Below are positions 1-9,349 of a stretch of DNA of 64,000 nt, piece after piece. A program made the translations under genes and the position numbers. The DNA comes from Candidatus Bacteroides pullicola (lineage in GTDB: Bacteria; Bacteroidota; Bacteroidia; Bacteroidales; Bacteroidaceae). The stretch lies in contig DXCV01000046.1 in the NCBI GenBank assembly GCA_019115825.1, positions 1 through 64,000 of the forward strand, in the 5' to 3' direction. The notes under the pieces are model-generated. The model saw only the letters and a list, made by a program, of their open reading frames with translations. It ran no database searches and was not told where the DNA came from. The first letter of the stretch is position 1, and every line of letters starts with the position of its first letter.

Positions 1-4
1 ATTT

Positions 5-108
5 ATGGCACGCAGATGACGCAGATAGTACAGATGACCGCAGATTTTAATAGGCAGATAATAAAGAATCTGCGCAAATCTGCTTAATCAGTGTCATCTG
101 CGTGCCAT
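5..108. repeat. Intergenic inverted-repeat element with 16-bp perfect arms
   Basis: The arms ATGGCACGCAGATGAC (5-20) and GTCATCTGCGTGCCAT (93-108) are exact reverse complements. A nested pair, GCAGATTT (40-47) and AAATCTGC (76-83), pairs inside. The interior repeats short GCAGAT words. An element of the same design but different sequence, with GCGGAT words, lies at 62518-62597. It probably folds as a long hairpin just upstream of the glycan operon. It argues against a start codon at 102, which would lie within it. Confidence 0.8.
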
Positions 109-155
109 CACCGATAAATTATCATTTACCTACCACCAAAAACAACATCCGCTCC

Positions 156-1760
156 ATGCTGAAACACCTCTTCTTTACCTCGCTGCTGTGCCTGCTGTTT
201 GCCGTCCGGGTGGACGCGCAGAGCTGCGGCAACGACGAGAAATACCACCTGCCCTACAAGAACACGTATGTCAAGGAACCCTTGGTCACGGAGAACGAAT
301 ACCGCGTGGCCAAGCCCCAAGTCATCACCCCCAGGAGCTTCGCAGAAGCCAAACAAATCCTGCCCAACCCCATCTGGACGGGACATCCCAAAGAGATTGA
401 AATGTACTGGCGTGCCTGGGAGATTGCCGTGGGCAACATCCGCGCCCCGCAGGAAGGCTCGGGCTTCGTCTCCAGCTACCTGGACACGGCCTACAACGGC
501 AACATCTTCATGTGGGACTCCTCATTCATGCTGATGTTTGCCCGCTACGGCACACGGTTCTTCCCCTTCCAACAGACGTTGGACAACTTCTACGCCAAAC
601 AACATCCCGACGGCTTCATCTGCCGCGAAATCAAAGCCGACGGTGCCGACTGCTTCGAGCGTTACGACCCCACCAGCACCGGGCCCAACCTGATGCCGTG
701 GTGCGAAATGGTCTACTATCACCAATTCGGCGACACGGAACGCCTGCACAAGATTTTTCCCGCCCTCTGCGCCTACTACAAGTGGCTGCGCCTGAACCAC
801 ACGTGGCGCAACGGCATGTACTGGTCCAGCGGCTGGGGCACGGGGATGGACAACATGCCCCGCGTGCCCGAGGAATACAGCCCCATCTACAGCCACGGCC
901 ACATGATTTGGCTGGACACCAACCTGCAACAGCTCTTCACGGCCAACCTCCTGCTCCAGATGGGCTTCTACCTGGAGCGTTGGCAGGAAATCGAGGACTT
1001 CGAGGACGAGGCCAAGATGCTGAAGAAGTACATCCGCGAGAACCTGTGGGACGAGAAGACGGGCTTCCTCTACGACCAATATGCCGACGGCTCGCTCTGC
1101 ACCACGCAGGGCATCGGTGCCTATTGGGCCTTGTACACCGACGTGCTGGACAGCACCCGCCTGGACCGTCTGGTAGCCCATCTGGAAGACACCACCACCT
1201 TCAACCGTCCGGGACGCGTCCCCTCGCTGGCTGCCAATCATCCCAAATACAAGGCGAACGGCCGCTATTGGCAAGGCGGCGTATGGCCCGGCACCAACTA
1301 CATGGTGATGCGCGGCCTGGTGGAGAAGGGCTACCGCAAGCTGGCGCGTGAAATCTGCCTGAACCACTACGCCGAGGTGCTGCAAGTCTACAAGAACACC
1401 GGCACCTTTTGGGAATACTATGCGCCGGAGAAGGCCGAACCGGGCTTCATGGCCCGCAAGGAGTTTGTCGGCTGGGCCGGCCTGCCGCCCATCGCGGAGC
1501 TGATAGAGTTCATCATCGGCATCCGGGGCGACTACGTGGAGCGCGAGATTGTCTGGGACCTGAACCTGACGGAAGAAAACGGCATCGAGCGTTACCCCTT
1601 CGGCCCGGACGGCCTGATTGACCTCAAGGCGGACGCACGCCGCTCGCCCGACGCTGAGCCGCGCATCACGGTCAACACCAACATCCCCTTCACGCTCAAA
1701 GTGCTTTATGGGGACAAGGAGAAGAAGATAGCCGTGCAACCCGGACAACACACCTATTGA
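156..1760 (+). CDS. Exported GH63/MGH1-like (alpha/alpha)6-barrel glycoside hydrolase
   Basis: Predicted secreted glycosidase of 534 residues. A Sec signal peptide fills residues 1-21 (hydrophobic LFFTSLLCLLFAV, cleavage near VDA-QS). Barrel motifs typical of the trehalase/GH63/MGH1 superfamily are visible: FMWDSS near residue 118, a YWQGGVWPGTNYM stretch near 371, and FWEYY near 418 with a likely catalytic acid. A start at 102 is also open, but 156 places the signal peptide at the very N-terminus and clears the upstream inverted repeat. It leads an operon with a GH125 mannosidase, a GH20 hexosaminidase and a phosphoesterase, suggesting a role in trimming host-type N-glycans or mannosides. 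The exact substrate cannot be read from the sequence. Confidence 0.8.
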   Translation: MLKHLFFTSLLCLLFAVRVDAQSCGNDEKYHLPYKNTYVKEPLVTENEYRVAKPQVITPRSFAEAKQILPNPIWTGHPKEIEMYWRAWEIAVGNIRAPQEGSGFVSSYLDTAYNGNIFMWDSSFMLMFARYGTRFFPFQQTLDNFYAKQHPDGFICREIKADGADCFERYDPTSTGPNLMPWCEMVYYHQFGDTERLHKIFPALCAYYKWLRLNHTWRNGMYWSSGWGTGMDNMPRVPEEYSPIYSHGHMIWLDTNLQQLFTANLLLQMGFYLERWQEIEDFEDEAKMLKKYIRENLWDEKTGFLYDQYADGSLCTTQGIGAYWALYTDVLDSTRLDRLVAHLEDTTTFNRPGRVPSLAANHPKYKANGRYWQGGVWPGTNYMVMRGLVEKGYRKLAREICLNHYAEVLQVYKNTGTFWEYYAPEKAEPGFMARKEFVGWAGLPPIAELIEFIIGIRGDYVEREIVWDLNLTEENGIERYPFGPDGLIDLKADARRSPDAEPRITVNTNIPFTLKVLYGDKEKKIAVQPGQHTY

Positions 1761-1785
1761 TTTCCTCTTCCTACGCCGGGAGATG

Positions 1786-1851
1786 GAGTTCCAACGGCGG
1801 CGGAACCGAGTTCCAACGGCGGCGGAACCGAGTTCCAATGGCGGTGGAACC
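1786..1851. repeat. Tandem array of 22-bp palindromic units (3 copies)
   Basis: Three head-to-tail 22-bp units start at 1786, 1808 and 1830. Each carries the dyad GTTCC...GGAAC around a GC-rich centre. The third unit differs only in its centre (ATGGCGGT for ACGGCGGC), so the arms are kept. The array lies between the first two glycan genes. The same period and nearly the same arms recur at 60132-60284. Confidence 0.9.
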
Positions 1852-1909
1852 GAGGACGAAACCTACAACAATGTCATATTAACCACGATAATCCCAAAAA
1901 GAAAAGCTA

Positions 1910-3367
1910 ATGAAGACCAATTCCAATATGTCGCGACGCCGCTTCCTCCAGACGGGAGGGCTCGCTTTGGCCGCCTTGGCCGTACATCCTTTTGACTCAC
2001 TGGCCGCTGCGGCGGGCGGGTCGTCAACCTATAAATCCCTGCGCCCCGCGCCGGACAAGCGGCATTTCACCTCGAAAGCCGTGGAGGCCGTCATTGCCGA
2101 GACCAAACCGAAAATCAAGGACGAGAAGCTGCGCTGGATGTTCGAGAACTGCTTCCCCAACACGCTGGACACTACCGTCAAGCATACGATGAAGAACGGC
2201 AAGCCGGACACCTTCGTCATCACCGGCGACATCGAGGCCATGTGGCTGCGCGACTCGTCCGCACAGGTGTGGCCCTACCTGCCCCTGATGAAAGACGACG
2301 AACCGCTCCGTCGACTCATTGAGGGCCTCATCCGCCGACAGGCCGAGTGCATCTGCATCGACCCCTACGCCAACGCCTTCAACGACGGCCCCCTGGGCAG
2401 CTACTGGGAGACGGACCACACGCAGCACATGGTGAAGGAGCTGCACGAGCGTAAGTGGGAGATTGACTCCCTCTGCTACCCCATCCGCCTGGCTTACCAC
2501 TACTGGACGCTGACGGGCGACACGGCTCCCTTCGATGCCCAATGGCACAAGGCCATGACGCTGGTGGTGAAGACCTTCAAGGAACAGCAGCGCAAGGACG
2601 GGCTGGGTCCGTACAGCTTCCGGCGCGACTGCGACCGCCCCACGGACTCGCAAATCAACAACGGCTGGGGTGCCCCGGTGAAGCCCGTCGGACTCATCGT
2701 CTCGGCTTTCCGTCCGTCGGACGATGCCACGCAATACGGCTTCCTCGTGCCCTCCAACATGTTTGCCGTGGTCTCCCTGCGCCAGTTGGCGGAGATGGAA
2801 CGGAAGATTCGCCGCGATGAAGCCTTTGCCTCGGAGTGCCAGGCCCTCGCCGAAGAGGTGGACGAAGCCATCCGCCGCTATGCCATCGTCAACCACCCCG
2901 TCTGCGGCCGCATCTATGCCTTCGAGGTGGACGGCTACGGCAATGCCCTCTGCATGGACGACGCCAACGTGCCCAGCCTGCTGGCCGCGCCCTACCTGGG
3001 CTACTGCTCGCCGAAAGATGTTATCTACCGCAACACCCGCAAGATGATCTGGAGCGACAACAATCCCTACTTCTTCCGCGGCAAGGCAGGCGAAGGCGTG
3101 GGCGGCCCACACGTGGGACTGAACTACGCCTGGCCCATGAGCCTCATCATGAAGGCCTTCACCACGGACGATACCGACGAGGTGCGCGACTGTCTGCGGA
3201 TGCTGCGCGACACGGACGGCGGCACGGGCTTCATGCACGAGTCCTTCAACGTGAACGACGCCAAGGACTTCACCCGCTCATGGTTCGCGTGGACCAACAC
3301 GCTGTTCGGCGAATTGATTCTGCACACTGTGCGCGAGTATCCCACCCTATTGACAAAGAACTTATGA
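1910..3367 (+). CDS. GH125 exo-alpha-1,6-mannosidase (DUF1237 family)
   Basis: A 485-residue member of GH125, metal-independent exo-alpha-mannosidases that release alpha-1,6-linked mannose from N-glycan-like substrates. The N-terminus carries a twin-arginine-like signal (SRRRFLQ followed by GGLALAALA), so export as a folded protein is possible; a second start at M7 (1928) would keep the whole signal. The family hallmark GDIEAMWLRDSSAQVWPYLP is at about residues 106-125. Length matches the family. The stop overlaps the start of the downstream hexosaminidase (ATGA at 3364), indicating translational coupling. Together with the GH20 gene it suggests processing of mannose- and GlcNAc-containing glycans in the periplasm or at the cell surface. 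Confidence 0.93.
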   Translation: MKTNSNMSRRRFLQTGGLALAALAVHPFDSLAAAAGGSSTYKSLRPAPDKRHFTSKAVEAVIAETKPKIKDEKLRWMFENCFPNTLDTTVKHTMKNGKPDTFVITGDIEAMWLRDSSAQVWPYLPLMKDDEPLRRLIEGLIRRQAECICIDPYANAFNDGPLGSYWETDHTQHMVKELHERKWEIDSLCYPIRLAYHYWTLTGDTAPFDAQWHKAMTLVVKTFKEQQRKDGLGPYSFRRDCDRPTDSQINNGWGAPVKPVGLIVSAFRPSDDATQYGFLVPSNMFAVVSLRQLAEMERKIRRDEAFASECQALAEEVDEAIRRYAIVNHPVCGRIYAFEVDGYGNALCMDDANVPSLLAAPYLGYCSPKDVIYRNTRKMIWSDNNPYFFRGKAGEGVGGPHVGLNYAWPMSLIMKAFTTDDTDEVRDCLRMLRDTDGGTGFMHESFNVNDAKDFTRSWFAWTNTLFGELILHTVREYPTLLTKNL

Positions 3368-5682
3368 GAAAGATAGTTTGTTGGTTGGCAACCGCGTCCC
3401 TCGTCCTTTCGTCATGCACGGAGGGCGGGGCCGACGCGGCCTTTTGTGTCATCCCGATGCCCAATAGCCTGACAGCCGCATCGGGCAGTTACGTCCTGCC
3501 GGGCGAAACCGCCGTGTCGCTGCCGGAAGAAGAGAATGCGCAAAAGGTCTTCCGCTACCTGGAAGACGCTTTGCAGAATACCCCCATCGCCCTGAAAGCC
3601 GTACCCCAAGGGACGGAAGCCGACATCCGCCTGGCCACGGACAGCACCCTGGCCGACGAAGCCTACCGGCTGGAGGCGGACCGTGAGGGCGTGTGCATCA
3701 CGTCGAACGCTTCGGGAGCCGGCTGGTTCTACGGCGTGCAGACGCTGCTGCAACTGCTCCCGCCGGATATTTACGATTCGTCGCAAACCTTTGCAGGGAC
3801 GTTGGAGATACCGACCGTCCGCATTGTGGACGCGCCCCGCTTCCCCCACCGCGGAGCCATGATGGACGTCGGACGCAACTTCCTGCCCAAGGAGGAGGTG
3901 CTGAAGTTCATCGACCTGATGGCTTCCTACAAGATGAACGTCTTCCACTTCCACCTGACCGACGACCAAGGCTGGCGGATTGAAATCAAGAAATATCCCC
4001 GTCTGACCGAAGTAGGCTCGCACCGCCCCCGCACCCAGATAGGCCATTCGGACTACTACTACCCCCGCCGCTATGACAACAAGGAACAGCGCGGCTACTA
4101 CACCCAGGACGAGATCCGCGAGATTGTGCGCTATGCCGCCGACCGCTTCATCACCGTGGTGCCCGAAATTGAGATGCCCGGCCATGCCTCGGCTGCCCTG
4201 GCTTCCTATCCAGAGCTGTCCTGCGGGTTGGGCAAGACCTACGTGGTGCGCGACTACTTCGACGTGTTCGACGAGGTCTATTGCCCCAAGGAGAACACCT
4301 TCCGCTTTCTGGAGGACGTGTTGACAGAGGTGACGGACCTCTTCCCCAGCCATTACATCCACATCGGGGGCGACGAGTGCCCCAAGAAGGCGTGGAAGAA
4401 GTGCGCCCATTGCCAAGCCCTGATGAAGCGCGAGGGCCTGCCCGATGAAGAAGCCCTGCAGAGCTGGTTCATCCACCGCATCGAGCAGTTTGTCAACAGC
4501 CGGGGACGCGACATCATCGGCTGGGACGAAATCCTGCAAGGCGGCCTGGCCCCCAACGCCACGGTCATGTCCTGGCGCGGCGAGGAGGGCGGCATCGAGG
4601 CGGCACGACAGAAGCACCGTGTCATCATGACGCCTGGCGTGCGCTGCTACTTTGACTTCTACCAAAGTGTACCCGAAGAAGAACCGATGGCCATGCGGGG
4701 CTTCCTGCCTTTGGATACGGTCTACGCTTACGATCCTCTGCCAGCGGCTTTGACGCCGGAGGAACAAGCCTATATCATTGGCACGCAAGCCAACATTTGG
4801 GGCGAATACATCCAAACACCGGAACACTTTGAATACATGGCCTTCCCCCGCCTCTTGGCCATGGCCGAGGTGCAGTGGACTCAACCTGAACAGAAAGACT
4901 TCAAAGACTTTGCACGCCGCCTGGACAAAGAGTTCCGCCGACTGGACCTGCGCGGAGTGAACGCTTGCCGCAACTTCTATGAGGTAGACGCATCCGGTGC
5001 ATGGAAAGAGAAGGACGGAATCTACGAAGTGGACTTGCACACCTTCTGCCCTGACGCGGAAATCCGATACGCCCTGAACGATTCGGTGGTGACTGCCACG
5101 TCCCCGCTTTACGAGTCCCCCATCGCCCTTACCGAAGATGCCGTGGTCTATGCGGCTGCCTATCGCGATGGGAAGCCCTTGGGGCAGGTGAAGCCGACAG
5201 CTTTTGCCGTCAACGCAGCCACGGGCTGTACTTATTCTTATAGCGAGACACCGGACTTGGGCGACCTGTGCGACATCCATTCCCTGACGGACGGTCGTCA
5301 AGGACAGGCACGCGACCACCACCGCTGGCTCACGTTCCACCGGGACACCATGCAGCTTGTCCTGAAGCTGCACCGGCCCGGAAAGGTCAGCAAAGTGTCC
5401 TTCGCCTCGCTTTGGCGTCCATGGAACACATTGTGGCCGGTTCGTGCGGCTCGGATTTCCGTGTCAATGAACGGCGAGCACTTCGTGTCTGTGGCCGATA
5501 GCCTGCTTACCTACGACTTCACGCCCACGGAGGCTGTTCGCTTTCCGGTGTCCCTCTGTTTCCCGGAAGTAGAAGCTACCTTTGTGCGCCTGGAACTGGT
5601 CGGCGGAGGTCCTTGCCCGAAAGGGTATTACAATGAGGGAAAAAATAGCGACTTCGCGTTAGACGAGATAGAAATCTATTAA
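3364..5682 (+). CDS. GH20 beta-N-acetylhexosaminidase lipoprotein
   Basis: A 772-residue exo-beta-N-acetylhexosaminidase that removes terminal GlcNAc/GalNAc. A lipobox (LVLSSC, about residue 18) predicts a lipoprotein. After an N-terminal GH20b domain, the catalytic barrel shows HFHLTDDQGWRIEIKKYPRL (near 192-211) and the HIGGDECPKKAW signature near 332-343, whose Asp-Glu pair is the substrate-assisted catalytic dyad. The C-terminal 150 residues contain a discoidin-like beta domain, probably carbohydrate-binding. The start at 3364 overlaps the GH125 stop by four bases. A much longer reading frame upstream is only the shadow of GH125. The phosphoesterase follows after 10 bases. Confidence 0.95.
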   Translation: MRKIVCWLATASLVLSSCTEGGADAAFCVIPMPNSLTAASGSYVLPGETAVSLPEEENAQKVFRYLEDALQNTPIALKAVPQGTEADIRLATDSTLADEAYRLEADREGVCITSNASGAGWFYGVQTLLQLLPPDIYDSSQTFAGTLEIPTVRIVDAPRFPHRGAMMDVGRNFLPKEEVLKFIDLMASYKMNVFHFHLTDDQGWRIEIKKYPRLTEVGSHRPRTQIGHSDYYYPRRYDNKEQRGYYTQDEIREIVRYAADRFITVVPEIEMPGHASAALASYPELSCGLGKTYVVRDYFDVFDEVYCPKENTFRFLEDVLTEVTDLFPSHYIHIGGDECPKKAWKKCAHCQALMKREGLPDEEALQSWFIHRIEQFVNSRGRDIIGWDEILQGGLAPNATVMSWRGEEGGIEAARQKHRVIMTPGVRCYFDFYQSVPEEEPMAMRGFLPLDTVYAYDPLPAALTPEEQAYIIGTQANIWGEYIQTPEHFEYMAFPRLLAMAEVQWTQPEQKDFKDFARRLDKEFRRLDLRGVNACRNFYEVDASGAWKEKDGIYEVDLHTFCPDAEIRYALNDSVVTATSPLYESPIALTEDAVVYAAAYRDGKPLGQVKPTAFAVNAATGCTYSYSETPDLGDLCDIHSLTDGRQGQARDHHRWLTFHRDTMQLVLKLHRPGKVSKVSFASLWRPWNTLWPVRAARISVSMNGEHFVSVADSLLTYDFTPTEAVRFPVSLCFPEVEATFVRLELVGGGPCPKGYYNEGKNSDFALDEIEIY

Positions 5683-5692
5683 TTTTAAAGGT

Positions 5693-7135
5693 ATGAAAAA
5701 AGTATCCATTCTCTTGCTGGTGCTGCTGGGCTGTATGCCGGCCATCAGTTTTGCACAAAAGCAAACTTTCGCTTTCAAGGACGGCAAGTTCAAGATCGTC
5801 CAGTTCACGGACCTGCATTGGGCACCCCGTTCGACGGGCTGTGCTGACACCGAGGCCACCATCCGTGCGGTGCTGAAGGCCGAACAGCCCGACTTGGCCG
5901 TATTGAGCGGCGACGTGGTGACCGACGACCCTGCCCGCGAAGGCTGGCAGGCCGTGACAGACCTGTTCAATGAGCTGAAGATGCCGTTCGTGGTCACGAT
6001 GGGCAACCACGATGCGGAGTATCTGACCAAGGACGAGATTTATGACTTCCTGCTGCAATCGCCCTACTATGTGGGTGAGAAAGGCCCGAAGGACATCAAA
6101 GGCTGCGGCAACTGTGTCCTCCCCATCCAAGGAACCGGGGGGAAGACGGAGGCCGTGCTCTACTTCCTGGACTCCAACGACTACCAGCCCGAAAAGCTCT
6201 ACGGCGCCTACGACTGGATTCACTTCGACCAGATAGCCTGGTACCACGAACAGAGTGCCCGCTTCACCCAAGCCAACGGCGGACAGCCGCTGCCGGCCTT
6301 AGCCTTCTTCCACATCCCCCTGCAAGAGTATGGGGAAATCGTGGGCGACAACAAGACCTACGGCACCAAGAATGAGGGCGTGGCAGGCTCGAAGTTGAAC
6401 TCCGGCATATTCACCTCGTTCATCGAGATGCAGGACGTAATGGGAACCTTTGTGGGCCACGACCATGACAATGACTACCTGGGCATCAATAAGGGCATTC
6501 TCCTGGCCTTCGGACGGGTGACAGGCAAGGATGCTTACGGCGACCTGAAGCGTGGTGCCCGCATTATTGAAATGTACGAAGGCCAGCGCAAGTTCAACAC
6601 GTGGATTACGACGCCGGACGGACGCGAGGCCACCTACTACTACCCCTCCGGCCTGAACTCGGAGGAAGAGGCACGCATGACCTACTCCCCCGCCTTGGAC
6701 GTGAAACCGGCCAAGCAGGGCGTGGCTTATACCTATTATGAAGGAAATTGCGAGGAAACGGCCGACATCGCCGCTTGCCGCAAGGTGAAGGAAGGCACGA
6801 TGAAGAACTTCTCCATCGCTGAAGCACCGCTGGAGGACCACTTCGCCTATGAGTTCCGCACCCTGCTGCGCATCCCGGAGAAGGGTGTCTACCGCTTCTA
6901 CACCTATTCGGACGACGGCTCGGTGCTCTACATTGACGGGCAGAAAGTGGTAGACAACGACGGCGGACACAGTGCCGGACGGGCCGAGGGAAAGATTGCC
7001 CTGGACAAGGGCTTCCACGACGTGCGCCTGCTCTATTTCGAGGACTATATGGGCCAGGCGCTGGAAGTAGGGTTCTGCGGCAAGGACATCTTCGAGACCG
7101 TCTTGCCCGACGAGATGCTCTACTTGCCGGAATAA
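5693..7135 (+). CDS. Exported calcineurin-like phosphoesterase with C-terminal PA14-like domain
   Basis: 480 residues. A Sec signal peptide (LLLVLLGCMPAISFAQ) is followed by a metallophosphatase fold with its metal-binding blocks in order: FTDLHWAP (about 37), GDVVTDD (about 72), GNHDAEY (about 103) and GHDHDND (about 254). The last 140 residues read as a PA14-like domain (FYTYSDDGSVLYIDGQ, then DVRLLYFEDY), which in other enzymes binds sugars. It is the last gene of the glycan operon, 10 bases after the hexosaminidase. A role in dephosphorylating phosphorylated glycans is plausible but inferred from context only. Confidence 0.85.
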   Translation: MKKVSILLLVLLGCMPAISFAQKQTFAFKDGKFKIVQFTDLHWAPRSTGCADTEATIRAVLKAEQPDLAVLSGDVVTDDPAREGWQAVTDLFNELKMPFVVTMGNHDAEYLTKDEIYDFLLQSPYYVGEKGPKDIKGCGNCVLPIQGTGGKTEAVLYFLDSNDYQPEKLYGAYDWIHFDQIAWYHEQSARFTQANGGQPLPALAFFHIPLQEYGEIVGDNKTYGTKNEGVAGSKLNSGIFTSFIEMQDVMGTFVGHDHDNDYLGINKGILLAFGRVTGKDAYGDLKRGARIIEMYEGQRKFNTWITTPDGREATYYYPSGLNSEEEARMTYSPALDVKPAKQGVAYTYYEGNCEETADIAACRKVKEGTMKNFSIAEAPLEDHFAYEFRTLLRIPEKGVYRFYTYSDDGSVLYIDGQKVVDNDGGHSAGRAEGKIALDKGFHDVRLLYFEDYMGQALEVGFCGKDIFETVLPDEMLYLPE

Positions 7136-7145
7136 CCCCTTCTGC

Positions 7146-8318
7146 TCAACGCCATCCGGGCATCGTCCGGAATTCCTTGCGGAACTTATTGGGAGTGACG
7201 CCCTTCAATGTCTTGAACTGGCGGGACAGGTTCTTCAGGTCGCTGATTCCTGCCTGTGCCGCCAGTTCGGCAATGGGGGCGTCGCTGTCTTGAAGCAACT
7301 GGGCGAAACGCTCCATCCGCAGGCAGTAGATGTACTTATGAATGGACTGGTTAGTTACCTCCTTGAAACGTATTTCCAACAGCCGGCGGGAGAGAGGAAC
7401 CAGCTTCACCAGCTCCTTCACGGTTATGTCATCGGCCAGATGCTGCCGGATGTAATCAAGCACCGTGAGGATATGCTTGTCGTCGGTGGCATGGAAGTCG
7501 GTGGACAACCTGCCCACCACATTGACAGGCCGCAGGAGCACGTCCTGCGGGGAGGCTTCATCGTCGTTCAGGAGTTGCTCTATCAGCTCGGCGGCCTCGA
7601 AGCCTCCCCGCACGATGCTGTGGTTGATACTGGAGAGGGGCGGGTCGGAGAGGTTGCAGACAATCTCATCGTTATCCACGCCCAGGATGGCTATCTGGTC
7701 GGGCACACTGATGCCGTTGGCCTTGCACAGTTCCGTGATGCGGTTGCCCTGGTTGTCGTCACAGGCCATAAGGGCGGTGGGATGGGGCAAGGACTTGAGC
7801 CAGGCCAGCAAAGGCGGTGCATCGTAAAGCCACAAGTTCTCTATGGATTCTTTCTGATAAGCGGAGAAGTTTGCCCCATAGCCATGGGCGGCAATGCAGT
7901 TGTAGAAGCCTTCGCACCGCTCTTTGGACCACACGGCATCCCGGTAGCCATAGAAGGCAAAGTGGCGGAACCCCTTGGACAGGAAAAATTCCGCTCCCAT
8001 CTGACCCGTCCTGTGGTAGTCGCCGGTGATGTTGGGAATGGTGGTGAACCGTTCCTTGTAGTCCTGGGCCAGGGCGATGATGCCGTTCTGCCGAAACAGG
8101 TCCACATTATCCTCATTGTTGAACTGCCCGATAATGGCATCCGCGTGCCAGGTCTTCGCCCACTTCAGCACCCCCTCTATGCCGTATGCAGCCTTGAAGG
8201 AAGGAGGCATACGGCACACTACCCAAGGTTCGTGGCTCCGCGCATACGCCAAGACGCCTTCCAGCAGATTGTAGGCGAAACGCTCGGTGAAGTCTGTGAG
8301 GAAAATCAGTCTGATCAT
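7146..8318 (-). CDS. XylR-type transcriptional regulator (LacI-like sensor plus AraC HTH)
   Basis: A 390-residue cytoplasmic regulator. Residues 1-270 form a LacI/periplasmic-binding-like sugar sensor (MIRLIFLTDFTERFAYNLLE at the start; DNQGNRI and ILGVDNDE further in). Residues 280-385 form an AraC/XylS double helix-turn-helix (LVPLSRRLLEIRFKEV; ISDLKNLSRQFKTLKGVTPN). The layout matches XylR, where sugar binding controls DNA binding. It converges on the glycan operon with a 10-base gap, so it is a good candidate regulator of that operon. A TACTTTTG -7 element is at 8348-8355 on the minus strand. A 22-bp palindrome array lies just upstream at 8412-8499. Confidence 0.9.
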   Translation of the reverse strand: MIRLIFLTDFTERFAYNLLEGVLAYARSHEPWVVCRMPPSFKAAYGIEGVLKWAKTWHADAIIGQFNNEDNVDLFRQNGIIALAQDYKERFTTIPNITGDYHRTGQMGAEFFLSKGFRHFAFYGYRDAVWSKERCEGFYNCIAAHGYGANFSAYQKESIENLWLYDAPPLLAWLKSLPHPTALMACDDNQGNRITELCKANGISVPDQIAILGVDNDEIVCNLSDPPLSSINHSIVRGGFEAAELIEQLLNDDEASPQDVLLRPVNVVGRLSTDFHATDDKHILTVLDYIRQHLADDITVKELVKLVPLSRRLLEIRFKEVTNQSIHKYIYCLRMERFAQLLQDSDAPIAELAAQAGISDLKNLSRQFKTLKGVTPNKFRKEFRTMPGWR

Positions 8319-8411
8319 TGCTTCTTCTCTTTAAGGTTCAACGGATGCAAAAGTAAGATATAGTTTCCGCATTTCATAGGATTGCAGAAAGTAAACTCGG
8401 GCGATAGGCCG

Positions 8412-8499
8412 GGAATCATCCAGGATGATGGTAGGAATCATGTACGATGATTGTAGGAATCATCCAGGATGATTGTAGGAATCATGTACGATGATTCCT
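8412..8499. repeat. Tandem array of 22-bp palindromic units (4 copies, two alternating centres)
   Basis: Four 22-bp units start at 8412, 8434, 8456 and 8478. Each holds the dyad AATCAT...ATGATT. The centres alternate: CCAGG, GTACG, CCAGG, GTACG. The array sits between the end of murI and the xylR-like gene, which both lie on the minus strand. Two more units of the same family are at 32739-32782. Confidence 0.92.
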
Positions 8500-8502
8500 C
8501 CC

Positions 8503-9342
8503 TCATCCCAGCACGACCCGATGCACATCCACCGCCTCATGAAGGAAAACCGAAGCCGACTCCGAGAATTTGTCCTCGGCCTCGGTGGTACAATACGTGC
8601 ATGTGCCTCCGCGGGTGCAACGCTCGTCCATCTCGGGATGCCGCCGCAGGTAATCCTTCAGGCTCTCGGCCACCAGCCCGCCTTGGGGCACGACCCGGAT
8701 GCCGGCAGGCATGTACTGGCGAATCTTAGGCAAGAGCAACGGATAGTGCGTACACCCCAGAATAACGGTATCGATGCGGCTGTCCTTCCGCAACAATTCT
8801 TCGATGTATTTCCGGACAAAATAATCCGCCCCGTCACCCATGGCCTCGTTGTTCTCCACCAACGGTACCCACAAGGGACAAGCCTGCCCATAGACGGTGA
8901 TGTCGGGAAAGAGTTTGTGTATTTCCATCGGATAAGACTCGGACTTGATGGTGCCAGCCGTAGCCAAAACACCGACGTGGCGGCTGTGCGTCACGCTTCC
9001 GATGCTCTCCACCGTAGGACGTATCACCCCCAACACCCGGCGGGACGCATCCCACTGCGGCAAGTCGTGCTGCTGGATGCTGCGTAGGGCTTTGGCCGAC
9101 GCCGTGTTACAGGCCAGGATGACCAACTGGCATCCCATCTCGAAAAGCCTGTGGACGGCTTGACGGGTAAACTCGTACACAATCTCGAAGGAACGCGTTC
9201 CGTAGGGCGCACGGGCATTGTCGCCCAAATAGATGTAATCGTACTGGGGAAGCAACTCGCGTATCTTGCTAAGAATGGTCAAGCCGCCGTAGCCGGAATC
9301 GAACACCCCGACAGGGCCGGGCAAAGAAGAGAATGGCTGCAT
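8503..9342 (-). CDS. murI: Glutamate racemase
   Basis: A cytoplasmic enzyme converting L- to D-glutamate for peptidoglycan. 279 residues, normal for MurI. Visible signatures are GVFDSGYGG (residues 12-20), GDNARAPYG, and the two catalytic cysteine motifs ACNTASA and GCTHYPL. It is downstream of the ompH/bamA/uppS cluster, the usual Bacteroides order, but a terminator-like hairpin (9362-9405) separates it from the second ompH gene. It may therefore be partly independently expressed. Confidence 0.96.
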   Translation of the reverse strand: MQPFSSLPGPVGVFDSGYGGLTILSKIRELLPQYDYIYLGDNARAPYGTRSFEIVYEFTRQAVHRLFEMGCQLVILACNTASAKALRSIQQHDLPQWDASRRVLGVIRPTVESIGSVTHSRHVGVLATAGTIKSESYPMEIHKLFPDITVYGQACPLWVPLVENNEAMGDGADYFVRKYIEELLRKDSRIDTVILGCTHYPLLLPKIRQYMPAGIRVVPQGGLVAESLKDYLRRHPEMDERCTRGGTCTYCTTEAEDKFSESASVFLHEAVDVHRVVLG

Positions 9343-9349
9343 GAAGGAT

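Noticed and set aside
522-1838. Long open frames on the strand opposite the glycan genes, and similarly opposite bamA, the M16 peptidase and mutAB
   Set aside because: They mirror GC-rich codon bias of the real genes and show no family motifs.
3361-3367. Possible frameshift between the GH125 and GH20 genes (a long frame opens inside GH125)
   Set aside because: Both products are full length with normal termini. The overlap is a standard ATGA coupling.
8412-8499. CRISPR array
   Set aside because: Units are directly adjacent without unique spacers, and no cas genes are in the window.
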